NCBI GenBank assembly: GCA_000431315.1
Contig: HF989736.1
Coordinates: forward strand, 117,899-181,898
From: Brachyspira sp. CAG:484
Lineage (GTDB): Bacteria; Cyanobacteriota; Vampirovibrionia; Gastranaerophilales; Gastranaerophilaceae
Direction of reading: 5' to 3'
Length of the DNA: 64,000 nt
Part shown: one piece after another, positions 57,445 through 64,000 of the stretch
Layout: each line of letters opens with the position of its first letter
Position numbering within the stretch: position 1 is the first letter of the stretch
Notes under the pieces: model-generated
What the model saw: the letters and a program-made list of their open reading frames with translations, nothing else
What the model was told of the DNA's origin: nothing
The model's database searches: none
Translations under genes and position numbers: made by a program

Positions 57445-57633
57445 TTATTCTAACAACTCTTCAAGGATGCTGGCATTTTTGCTTGCTGTTGTAGACTCAC
57501 GAACCTTTTGTTTGTAAATGTAAGTGCGCAGCGCTTCTCTGATTAATTCACTGCGTGAACGATTTTCTCCGTCTGCAACCTGATCAATCTTGTTCAAAAA
57601 TTCTTCGGGCATAGAAATAAGTACTCGCGCCAT
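57445..57633 (-). CDS. CopG/RHH-type DNA-binding protein
   Basis: At 62 residues it matches the ribbon-helix-helix fold: a strand (ARVLISMPEEFLNKIDQVA) then RSRSELIREALRTYI, in which SRSELIREALR is the classical helix. Dimers of such proteins bind operators and often act as antitoxins, but no toxin gene is next to it. It is closed by its own terminator. Confidence 0.9.
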   Translation of the reverse strand: MARVLISMPEEFLNKIDQVADGENRSRSELIREALRTYIYKQKVRESTTASKNASILEELLE

Positions 57634-57878
57634 ATATTCTCCTTTTCTCTATTGTTATAAAATTCTCTTATACTTTATTAAAAACATTCGACTATAAAAA
57701 AGTGCTATTTTTTATATCCTATTTATATATAAATTTTACAAACCCTTGCCTTCATTGAACTTTAGCCCCAAAAACCCTCTTAATATTTTGTAACAATTTC
57801 AGACAATTTGCCCTTTTATAACTTATGTAACTTTACAACATGCTTGGTTTAATATATTATTAGAAAAAGAGGTCGTTT

Positions 57879-58604
57879 ATGGAAAACAAATTAAAGTATA
57901 AGAGAGTACTTATAAAGATAAGCGGAGAGGCACTTTTGGGTGAACAGCAATTCGGGATTGACCAAAATCCTGTTAGAATGATTGCTGAAGAGATAAAAAA
58001 AGCACGTGATTTAGGTGCCCAGATAGCTGTTGTTGTAGGCGGAGGAAACATCTTCCGCGGAATGAAAAACAGCGCAAAATTAGGTATGGATCAGGCATCA
58101 GGCGATTATGTCGGAATGCTTGCAACCGTTATGAATGCAATTGCACTCCAGAGTGCATTTAATCAGATAGGCGTTCCTTGCAGAGTTCAGAGCGCTCTTG
58201 CGATAAATCAGGTTGCCGAACCTTATATCAGACATCGGGCAATAAGACACCTGGAAAAAGGAAGAGTTGTAATTTTTGCTGCCGGAACAGGAAATCCATT
58301 CTTTACAACAGATACAGCAGCAGCACTGAGAGCGTCTGAAATAAATGCGGAAGCTCTTTTAATGGCAAAAAATGGAGTAGACGGAGTTTATACAGATGAT
58401 CCGCGAACTAATCCTAATGCAAAAAAATTAGAAAAAATAACCTACGATGACATAATTAAGAATGGTTTGAAAGTCATGGATACATCAGCGTGTGCTTTGT
58501 GTAAACAAAATAACATTCCGATTGTAGTATTTGACTTCGATGCGCAAAACGGAATTTGTAAGATCTTAAATTCAGAAGAAATAGGAACATACATAAGTTT
58601 ATAG
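57879..58604 (+). CDS. pyrH: UMP kinase
   Basis: PyrH phosphorylates UMP to UDP. The 241-residue protein has the amino-acid-kinase family motifs ISGEALLG (residues 13-20), VVVGGGNIFRG (about 51-61), ATVMNAIALQ and GTGNPFFTTDTAAALRA (about 138-154). It is the first gene of the run pyrH-frr-cdsA-rnc-rpe, preceded by AGAGGTCG. Confidence 0.97.
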   Translation: MENKLKYKRVLIKISGEALLGEQQFGIDQNPVRMIAEEIKKARDLGAQIAVVVGGGNIFRGMKNSAKLGMDQASGDYVGMLATVMNAIALQSAFNQIGVPCRVQSALAINQVAEPYIRHRAIRHLEKGRVVIFAAGTGNPFFTTDTAAALRASEINAEALLMAKNGVDGVYTDDPRTNPNAKKLEKITYDDIIKNGLKVMDTSACALCKQNNIPIVVFDFDAQNGICKILNSEEIGTYISL

Positions 58605-58623
58605 ATTAAAGAAAGAGGTAAAA

Positions 58624-59202
58624 ATGTCAGAACAGGCAAATGATTCTTTGGAAGAATTATTTTTATTCGGCGAAGAAAAAATGGAAAAAGCTATTAACCA
58701 GCTAAAAAAAGAATTTGGTTCAATCCGTTCAGGACGCGCAAACCCATTAATTCTTGACAAAGTTATGGTTGATTACTATGGCGCACCAACACAGTTAAGA
58801 CAAATGTCACAGGTTACAGTTCAGGATGGAACAACACTTGTAATTACACCTTATGATAAATCAGTATTGAAAGAAATCGAAAAAGCTATTATCAAAGCTG
58901 AAATCGGTATTACACCAAACAGTGACGGCATTTGCATCAGATTAGCATTCCCGCCGTTAACTGAAGAAAGAAGAAAAGAAATAGTTAAAGACGTTAAAAA
59001 AATCGGTGAAGAAGCAAAAATTGCAATTAGAAATATTCGTCGCGATATGACCGATGATTTGAAAAAAATAGAAAAAAATGAAAAATTACCTGAAGATTTA
59101 GTTAAGGATAATCAGGACAAAATCCAAAAATTAACAGATAAATTCACAGGTATAATTGACAGCTGCGTGGCAGATAAAGAAAAAGAGGTTCTTACTGTAT
59201 AA
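58624..59202 (+). CDS. frr: Ribosome recycling factor
   Basis: RRF splits post-termination ribosomes together with EF-G. The 192-residue protein has the three-helix bundle with IRSGRANPLILDKVMVDYYG and the motifs QMSQVTVQDGTTL and RLAFPPLTEERRKEIVKDVK. It lies 20 bases after pyrH, with GAAAGAGG before the ATG. Its stop codon overlaps the next start (TAATG). Confidence 0.97.
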   Translation: MSEQANDSLEELFLFGEEKMEKAINQLKKEFGSIRSGRANPLILDKVMVDYYGAPTQLRQMSQVTVQDGTTLVITPYDKSVLKEIEKAIIKAEIGITPNSDGICIRLAFPPLTEERRKEIVKDVKKIGEEAKIAIRNIRRDMTDDLKKIEKNEKLPEDLVKDNQDKIQKLTDKFTGIIDSCVADKEKEVLTV

Positions 59203-60077
59203 TGACTGAAATTAAAGGCTTAAATAAAAACGCAACAAGAATGCTGACAGGATTTATAATGGGAACTATTGCCATGTCCTGTATAATTTACGGGAAACTG
59301 GCGCTTCTGTTATTATTGATGTTTATTATTGTTGTAGCTTCAAAGGAGTATGTAAAAATACTTGAGCATAAAGGTTTTTATCCAAGCCTTAAAGTTATGA
59401 TTGCTGCCGAACTTCTGATTGCAGGAATAGCATATATACAAAGGTTTGACCTTGTAGCTGTAGCACTTACACTGAGTGTTATCGGGGCTTTTATGTGGGT
59501 TCTGTTCAGGGGAAGACAGCCATATATAGCAAACGCAGCAACTACAGTACTGGGAATTATATATTGCGGATGGTTTCCGCTTCATTTAATATTTTTACGA
59601 CACCTGAGCTCCGACAGATTTCATGACGGGCTCGGGTTTGTTGTAATGATGTTTACGGCAATTCTGCTAACCGATATTGGCTGCTACTATGCAGGCAGAC
59701 ATCTTGGAAAGCATAAACTTGCACCGGTTGTCAGCCCTAACAAAACAATTGAAGGCTCTATCGGCGGCTCAATCTGTGCTGTAATCGGAGCATTGATTGT
59801 AGGTTATTTTATCGGGCTGGAGTGGTATTATTCAATGTTTGCAGGAATACTTTGCACTATGTTTGCCCAGATTGGTGACTTATGCGAGTCTTTAATAAAA
59901 AGAGATGCAGGCGTAAAAGATTCAGGAGATTCTTTGCCGGGTCATGGCGGATTTCTTGACAGAACCGACAGCTTTATATTTACTATCCCTGTTATGTATT
60001 ATTTTTGCAAATATTTTATATTCTCAGGGGATATTATGAACGGTATTTTAAACATTTTTAAAGGATTTTTGGGATGA
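59202..60077 (+). CDS. cdsA: Phosphatidate cytidylyltransferase
   Basis: CdsA makes CDP-diacylglycerol, precursor of phospholipids. The 291-residue protein has seven or eight membrane helices and the signature PVVSPNKTIEGSIGGS (about residues 181-196) with the final DAGVKDSGDSLPGHGGFLDR (about 240-259). It overlaps frr by one base and rnc by 4 bases. Confidence 0.96.
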   Translation: MTEIKGLNKNATRMLTGFIMGTIAMSCIIYGKLALLLLLMFIIVVASKEYVKILEHKGFYPSLKVMIAAELLIAGIAYIQRFDLVAVALTLSVIGAFMWVLFRGRQPYIANAATTVLGIIYCGWFPLHLIFLRHLSSDRFHDGLGFVVMMFTAILLTDIGCYYAGRHLGKHKLAPVVSPNKTIEGSIGGSICAVIGALIVGYFIGLEWYYSMFAGILCTMFAQIGDLCESLIKRDAGVKDSGDSLPGHGGFLDRTDSFIFTIPVMYYFCKYFIFSGDIMNGILNIFKGFLG

Positions 60078-60757
60078 AACAGATTCAGGATATTTTCGGT
60101 ATAGAAACTGAAAATGAAGAATTTTACAGAAAAGCTCTAACCCATCCTTCTTATACAAAAGAAAAAGATTTGGCATATACTGAAAATTATGAACGCCTTG
60201 AATTTTTGGGAGATGCAGTTTTAAAGCTTATGATTTCGGATATTTTATACAAAATGTATCCCGCTTCAGCGGAGGGCGAACTGTCTAAAATCCGCTCAAT
60301 CGCTGTTTCTGATAATACGTTATCTAAAATAGCAGAACAAATCGGCTTAAATGAACTAATAATAGCAAGCCCGCATGAGATTAAACAGGGTGTAAGAAAA
60401 CTAGAATCAGTAACAGCCTGCGCATTTGAGGCAGTACTGGGAGCATACTATCTCGATGGGAAATTTAATGAACTTCTTGGGTTTATAAAAAATATTTTTG
60501 TTCCTTATATCGAAGAAATTAACAGTAACTTTGGGAAATATAATGCAAAAGCTATTTTGCAGGAATATACACAAGGTTTAACAAAAGAAACTCCTGTATA
60601 TAAATTAATTAACACAACCGGACCGGATCATAACAAAACATTTGAGGTTCAGGTAGCCTACCGCGGGGAAGTCGTAGCTTCAGGTTCAGGCAGATCCAAA
60701 AAAGATGCTGAACAAAAAGCTGCATACGAAGCCTGCATAAAACTTGGAGCACTATGA
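60074..60757 (+). CDS. rnc: Ribonuclease III
   Basis: RNase III cuts double-stranded RNA in rRNA processing. The 227-residue protein has the catalytic signature ERLEFLGDAVLKL (about residues 40-52), a second acidic site in AFEAVLGAYYLDG, and a C-terminal double-stranded RNA-binding domain with NAKAILQEYTQ and GSGRSKKDAEQKAAYEA. It shares 4 bases with cdsA and 4 with rpe. Confidence 0.97.
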   Translation: MKQIQDIFGIETENEEFYRKALTHPSYTKEKDLAYTENYERLEFLGDAVLKLMISDILYKMYPASAEGELSKIRSIAVSDNTLSKIAEQIGLNELIIASPHEIKQGVRKLESVTACAFEAVLGAYYLDGKFNELLGFIKNIFVPYIEEINSNFGKYNAKAILQEYTQGLTKETPVYKLINTTGPDHNKTFEVQVAYRGEVVASGSGRSKKDAEQKAAYEACIKLGAL

Positions 60758-61395
60758 AAAATATAATAATATCACCATCAATTTTATCAGCAGATTTTGC
60801 AAACCTTGAAAGAGATATTAAAACAGTTGAAAAATATGGAGCAGATTGGCTTCATGTAGATGTAATGGATGGGCATTTTGTACCTAATATAACAATAGGC
60901 GTTCCCGTTGTAAAATCATTAAAAGCAGTATCTTCAATCCCGCTTGATGTACACTTGATGATAGAAAATCCGGAAAAATACATTGAACCTTTTGCACAAG
61001 CCGGTGCAGACATACTAACATTTCATTATGAAGCTGCAAAAGATAAGGTTGAAGCTATAGTTAATTTAATAAAGAGTTTTAATATCAAGGCAGGACTTTC
61101 AATTAAGCCTAAAACTTCCCCAAAAGAGGTATTAGAGTATCTTCCGCTGCTTGATATGCTTCTGGTAATGACAGTTGAGCCCGGTTTTGGCGGGCAAAAA
61201 TTTATGCCGGAATGTGCAGAAAAAATTCCGGTAATAAAGAAATATGCACCGGAAAATATGATAATACAGGTTGACGGCGGGATTAACGCAGAAACGGCAA
61301 GAGTCTGCACTCAATACGGTGCAAACTCTTTAGTTGCCGGAAATTATATTTATAAAGCTGCTGACATAAAATCAGCTATAGAAAGTTTACGCTAA
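60754..61395 (+). CDS. rpe: Ribulose-phosphate 3-epimerase
   Basis: Rpe interconverts ribulose 5-phosphate and xylulose 5-phosphate in the pentose phosphate pathway. The 213-residue TIM-barrel protein has PSILSADFANLERDI (residues 8-22), LHVDVMDGHFVPNITIG (about 34-50), PLDVHLMIENP, VEPGFGGQKF and QVDGGINAETA. It ends the operon and overlaps the convergent gene by 9 bases. Confidence 0.97.
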   Translation: MKNIIISPSILSADFANLERDIKTVEKYGADWLHVDVMDGHFVPNITIGVPVVKSLKAVSSIPLDVHLMIENPEKYIEPFAQAGADILTFHYEAAKDKVEAIVNLIKSFNIKAGLSIKPKTSPKEVLEYLPLLDMLLVMTVEPGFGGQKFMPECAEKIPVIKKYAPENMIIQVDGGINAETARVCTQYGANSLVAGNYIYKAADIKSAIESLR

Positions 61396-62529
61396 ACCTC
61401 TGCGTTCCTTGCGTTTTAAGATTTCATTCGGATCTGTGGTAATCTTTTCATCTATAGTTTCAGGGGTTTGTTCAGCAAGTTCATTCTGCTTTGTGTCACT
61501 TTCTGATTTTATTTGATCTTGCTCAGCATCTTTTACTGTAGAATTGTTATTTTCTTCAGCGTTATTTTCATCTTCAGAACCTTCTGTTTCTTCTGTTTCA
61601 GACTTTTCAGAAGCTCCGGTAGCTCTTGAAACTTCTGCCTTCTTGCCTGCCACAAGAGTTCCGAAATCATTGTTCTCCTGCTGATTTTGTGTAAACTGTG
61701 CATCACCGGCGGTACTTTTTTCAATAACAGCTTCACCGGCATTTATGACAAACTGCTTCATTGATATAATTGGCATACCATTAGGCATCTGCTCTCCTAT
61801 ACTTACAGTTTGTGCACCAACATCTCTTCCTGTTGCTGATGTATATTGGGCATCTGATATTATATTCGCGGTGTTATCAATTGGCATTGCGGAATTTGAT
61901 ATAGCACTAAGTCCTTCTTGCCCAATACTCTTGATTTGATTACTTAAACGCTGGGATTCAAGAATAGCTGCAGTATCACCTTTTTTAGCTTTTAAAGAAT
62001 TTTTACGTTCTATAAGCGACTGTACACGTGATAATATATCATTTTTAGTATTCTCAGCAGCCTCTACTGCAGCCTCTGACTGGGCAAGATAGCCTTCCAT
62101 TTCTTGCATTGCTTGTGAAATCTCATCATTATACTGATTGCTGGTATCCATAAAAATTCTACCCTGTTCTGTAATACTAACATTATTATTATCCAGAGAG
62201 GTTTTCAAAGCTTTTGCAACACTAGGATTTTCAGCCGCTTCAGTACCTTCAACTTTTTGAGCTTCTTCATTTGCCTGCTCACCGTTCACAGCTTGTGGAG
62301 CTCCTTGCATCAAGTTTGACGAAATCGCCATCTCATACGTAATATCATCTGGAGCACTTTCAATTTTTTCAATTTCCTGAGCCCATTGAAGAATATAATC
62401 AGGGACCTCCTGTCCTTCTTTTTCATATTCTCTTATTTCACCTGCCGTACAATTTTTCCAGTCTATCGAATTGTCTTTCTTAATCGGCTTAATCTGCTGG
62501 CTGGTGGCTGAACCTATTGCTTCTACCAT
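61387..62529 (-). CDS. Hypothetical hydrophilic protein with coiled coil
   Basis: The 380-residue product has no signal peptide or membrane helix. It starts with a polar N-terminal region containing DWKNCTAGEIREYEKEGQEV, then a coiled coil (about residues 140-210, rich in Glu, Ala, Gln and Lys), and a strongly acidic, Glu/Thr/Ser-rich low-complexity tail (about 290-370). This suggests a secretion substrate or a structural protein, but no family is recognised. AAGGAGAG precedes the ATG. Confidence 0.75.
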   Translation of the reverse strand: MVEAIGSATSQQIKPIKKDNSIDWKNCTAGEIREYEKEGQEVPDYILQWAQEIEKIESAPDDITYEMAISSNLMQGAPQAVNGEQANEEAQKVEGTEAAENPSVAKALKTSLDNNNVSITEQGRIFMDTSNQYNDEISQAMQEMEGYLAQSEAAVEAAENTKNDILSRVQSLIERKNSLKAKKGDTAAILESQRLSNQIKSIGQEGLSAISNSAMPIDNTANIISDAQYTSATGRDVGAQTVSIGEQMPNGMPIISMKQFVINAGEAVIEKSTAGDAQFTQNQQENNDFGTLVAGKKAEVSRATGASEKSETEETEGSEDENNAEENNNSTVKDAEQDQIKSESDTKQNELAEQTPETIDEKITTDPNEILKRKERRGLA

Positions 62530-62796
62530 GAGAACTCTCCTTATATTACCTTTGGTATTTTTATAATATTCATTTTCATTTACGGCTGTTTTGAAGAAAA
62601 CTTTAATCCTTATTTTCTATATTTCATCTAAAATCCTTTTGCAGCGTGACAAAATAGAATTTTACAAAGATTAATATAAGACCTTATATTAAGTATTGTA
62701 ACAAAAGTTATATAAATTGAATATAAAAAGTCAATATTTTTTTAAGTGAATTTTTTATATAAGTACGAGAGATAAATAAAGAAGAGAGGTTCCAAA

Positions 62797-62973
62797 ATGG
62801 CATCAATGTTATTATTCAAAAATACAGTACCTGATACATATAAAGAAACTGCAAAAGCAATAAATTCAATTGATTTAAACCAGAAATTTGTAATTAGAAA
62901 AACCCTTGTTGAAATGATGAAACAGTCTTTCTTCAGAGGACCAAACAAATACGGAAACAACTTTATTGCATAG
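62797..62973 (+). CDS. Small 58-residue protein
   Basis: A short gene with GAGAGG 7 bases before the ATG and a terminator 80 bases after its stop. The product is basic and amphipathic, MASMLLFKNTVPDTYKE at the start and SFFRGPNKYGNNFIA at the end. The amino-acid composition is normal and the frame has good codon use, so I consider it real. Function unknown. Confidence 0.6.
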   Translation: MASMLLFKNTVPDTYKETAKAINSIDLNQKFVIRKTLVEMMKQSFFRGPNKYGNNFIA

Positions 62974-63054
62974 AAAGTCGTTGGAAAATAGGAATTAAAG
63001 GAAAAAAGGAATCGTTGGAAATATAGGAAAAGGAATTTAGGAATATATACAAGC

Positions 63055-63080
63055 AGCCGGTAAATAATACCGGCTTTTTT
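63055..63080 (+). terminator. Terminator after the 58-residue gene
   Basis: AGCCGG (63055-63060) pairs with CCGGCT (63070-63075) across a nine-base AT loop and is followed by a T run. Confidence 0.85.
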
Positions 63081-63108
63081 ATTAACAAATTTTAACAATT
63101 CGTTAATA

Positions 63109-63134
63109 TTAATATATACTTGGGTATATATTAA
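63109..63134. promoter_or_regulatory. Perfect inverted repeat upstream of the gene at 63163
   Basis: TTAATATATAC (63109-63119) and its complement GTATATATTAA (63124-63134) are separated by four bases. The palindrome lies in the promoter position for the following gene and is a candidate operator. Confidence 0.5.
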
Positions 63135-63162
63135 ATATATAAATAGTAGAGGAGCGAGTTTT

Positions 63163-63507
63163 ATGTCTATGAATATTGCATCAGTAAGTGCAATGTGTGT
63201 ACAATCATATATTGATCCGGAACATCAGCGGATTATGAGAGAATTAAGAGCATTAGGCATAGAACCAACAGGAGATAAAAGTACAGATAAAGCAAAATTA
63301 GAAAAAGCAAAGTCTGAAAAAAAAGCAGCTCAGGCTCAATCATCAAAACAGGTTCAATTTGTAACCGGAACAGAAGAAAGTTCAAAATCAGATGCAGTTT
63401 CATCTTCAGATACAATAAAAAATGACAAATCTATTCAGGCACAAAATATGACAGGAGCAGAACAGCTGGCTCAGTTAAATAAATTTAAACTTTTAGGTAT
63501 ATACTAG
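63163..63507 (+). CDS. Small hypothetical Ser/Lys/Gln-rich protein
   Basis: A 114-residue protein starting MSMNIASVSAMCVQSYIDPE and holding a motif of the kind MRELRALGIEPTGDKSTDKAKL (read as RELRALGIEPTGD, residues 26-38), then a low-complexity Lys/Ala/Gln/Ser stretch and a short end AQLNKFKLLGIY. GAGGAGCG precedes the ATG. The RELRALGIEPTGD and FKLLGIY segments look conserved, the middle a linker. No family recognised. Confidence 0.7.
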   Translation: MSMNIASVSAMCVQSYIDPEHQRIMRELRALGIEPTGDKSTDKAKLEKAKSEKKAAQAQSSKQVQFVTGTEESSKSDAVSSSDTIKNDKSIQAQNMTGAEQLAQLNKFKLLGIY

Positions 63508-63555
63508 GCAATTTTTTCCTTTCTCAAAACTTACATAAGTGAAAGGAAAAATTTT

Positions 63556-64000
63556 ATGTCCGAAGTTTCATTTACATCTGCTATAAGACCCGTATCCTCA
63601 GAACAATTCAATAAATTCACAGCAGATATTGTTAACAATGTAAATGAATGGAGAGCTGAGGGTGCGAAAAAAGGATTATCAGCAAAAACAGACAGAATAT
63701 TAGACTGTACTGCACTTGGTATTACCGATGGTCAAAATGTGTTTTTAATGCACATTATACCTGAGATAGGTTCTAATAAACATTTTTTTGTAAAAATTAT
63801 TGATAAAATAAAAGAAAACATTGATATGTCAAATGAATATCTTCAGGCACTGCTGGTAGGTTCCAAAAATTACAGCAAAGAAAGCAGGATGGGATATAAT
63901 AACTTTGCACATTTTCTTAAGGAAAATAAGATACCGTTCTCAGAATTGAAGGGCGGAGATAATGCGCATAAGATAGCATATCATTCAAAGACTGATGAAT
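63556..64000 (+). CDS. Hypothetical protein, 3' end outside the window
   Basis: An open frame starts at ATG 63556 with AAAGGA before it and runs to the last base (148 codons, no stop). The N-terminus is EVSFTSAIRPVSSEQFNKF. Later segments NVFLMHIIPEIGSNKHFFVK and QALLVGSKNYSKESRMGYNN are followed by FAHFLKENKIPFSELKGGDN. The pattern suggests a compact alpha/beta domain, but I cannot name it. It lies 48 bases after the previous small gene. Confidence 0.75.
   Translation, partial: MSEVSFTSAIRPVSSEQFNKFTADIVNNVNEWRAEGAKKGLSAKTDRILDCTALGITDGQNVFLMHIIPEIGSNKHFFVKIIDKIKENIDMSNEYLQALLVGSKNYSKESRMGYNNFAHFLKENKIPFSELKGGDNAHKIAYHSKTDE

Noticed and set aside
57445..57633. RHH protein as antitoxin of a toxin-antitoxin pair
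   Set aside because: No small toxin-like gene lies on either side; the gene has its own terminator.
62742..63098. 118-codon minus-strand frame
   Set aside because: It lies opposite the 58-residue gene and its terminator, is rich in Phe/Leu/Tyr as expected of a complement, and has no ribosome site.
1..64000. tRNA, rRNA and CRISPR loci
   Set aside because: I saw no cloverleaf with a T-loop GTTCGA-type core and CCA end, no rRNA signature and no regularly spaced repeats, but a covariance-model scan was not possible here.

Overview
The window looks like a chromosome segment of a gut Melainabacteria-type bacterium (Vampirovibrionia, probably order Gastranaerophilales). This is inferred from the AT-rich sequence, the cyanobacteria-type families (DUF4330, DUF2993, TrmFO) without any photosynthesis gene, the repeated small prepilins with the FTLAEVLITLGIIG start, and several large hypothetical membrane or secreted families. 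No rRNA gene is present to confirm it, and I recognise no tRNA or CRISPR array.

Layout. 0-5 kb: three distantly similar membrane proteins around trmFO. 5-9.4 kb: an envelope-stress operon (anti-sigma, ECF sigma, Spy/CpxP-like protein), an orphan-type histidine kinase, a NarL-type regulator and rmuC. 9.4-11 kb: an HTH regulator divergent from a prepilin gene, followed by a structured, apparently non-coding 3' region. 11-27.6 kb: housekeeping and envelope genes (pyrF, TPR proteins, comEC, a GH10-like secreted glycosidase, ispG, a heptose kinase, an O-antigen ligase-like protein, rel). 27.6-28.2 kb: a prepilin copy lacking its 5' part. 28.2-32.1 kb: a lone sugar-ABC permease, a ZIP transporter, a divergent trpD homologue overlapping a radical SAM gene. 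32.1-33.1 kb: second prepilin/HTH divergent pair. 33.2-43.4 kb: a compact block of podovirus-type virion and packaging genes (endolysin, beta-propeller protein, capsid, scaffold-like protein, connector, TerS, portal, TerL) with no integrase, replication or lysogeny genes. 43.5-47.2 kb: a large hypothetical protein, a glycosyltransferase and a TerC-like membrane protein. 47.3-54 kb: the translation cluster prfA-ylxR-infB-rbfA-truB, interrupted after infB by a third prepilin/HTH pair. 54-57.6 kb: DUF2993, GerMN and HicB-like proteins, a fourth prepilin whose reading frame is broken by a ten-G tract, a regulator with four GntR-type helix-turn-helix domains and an RHH protein. 57.9-61.4 kb: pyrH-frr-cdsA-rnc-rpe. 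61.4-64 kb: four small or hypothetical genes, the last running off the window.

How it fits together. The most notable theme is prepilin variability. Three prepilins are each divergent from a small HTH gene, with a near-consensus promoter and inverted repeats between them. One prepilin carries a homopolymer tract of the kind that causes phase variation, and one exists as a headless copy whose end is nearly identical to an intact prepilin and shares its downstream terminator element, as a silent donor cassette would. ComEC, the DNA-uptake channel, and the nuclease-like RmuC are in the same window, so the pili may serve DNA uptake as well as adhesion. The second theme is the stripped-down phage particle block, which could be a decayed prophage, a satellite or a gene-transfer-agent-like system. 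Several genes (trmFO, prfA and two of the small HTH regulators) have -10 boxes so close to the start codon that leaderless mRNAs are likely.
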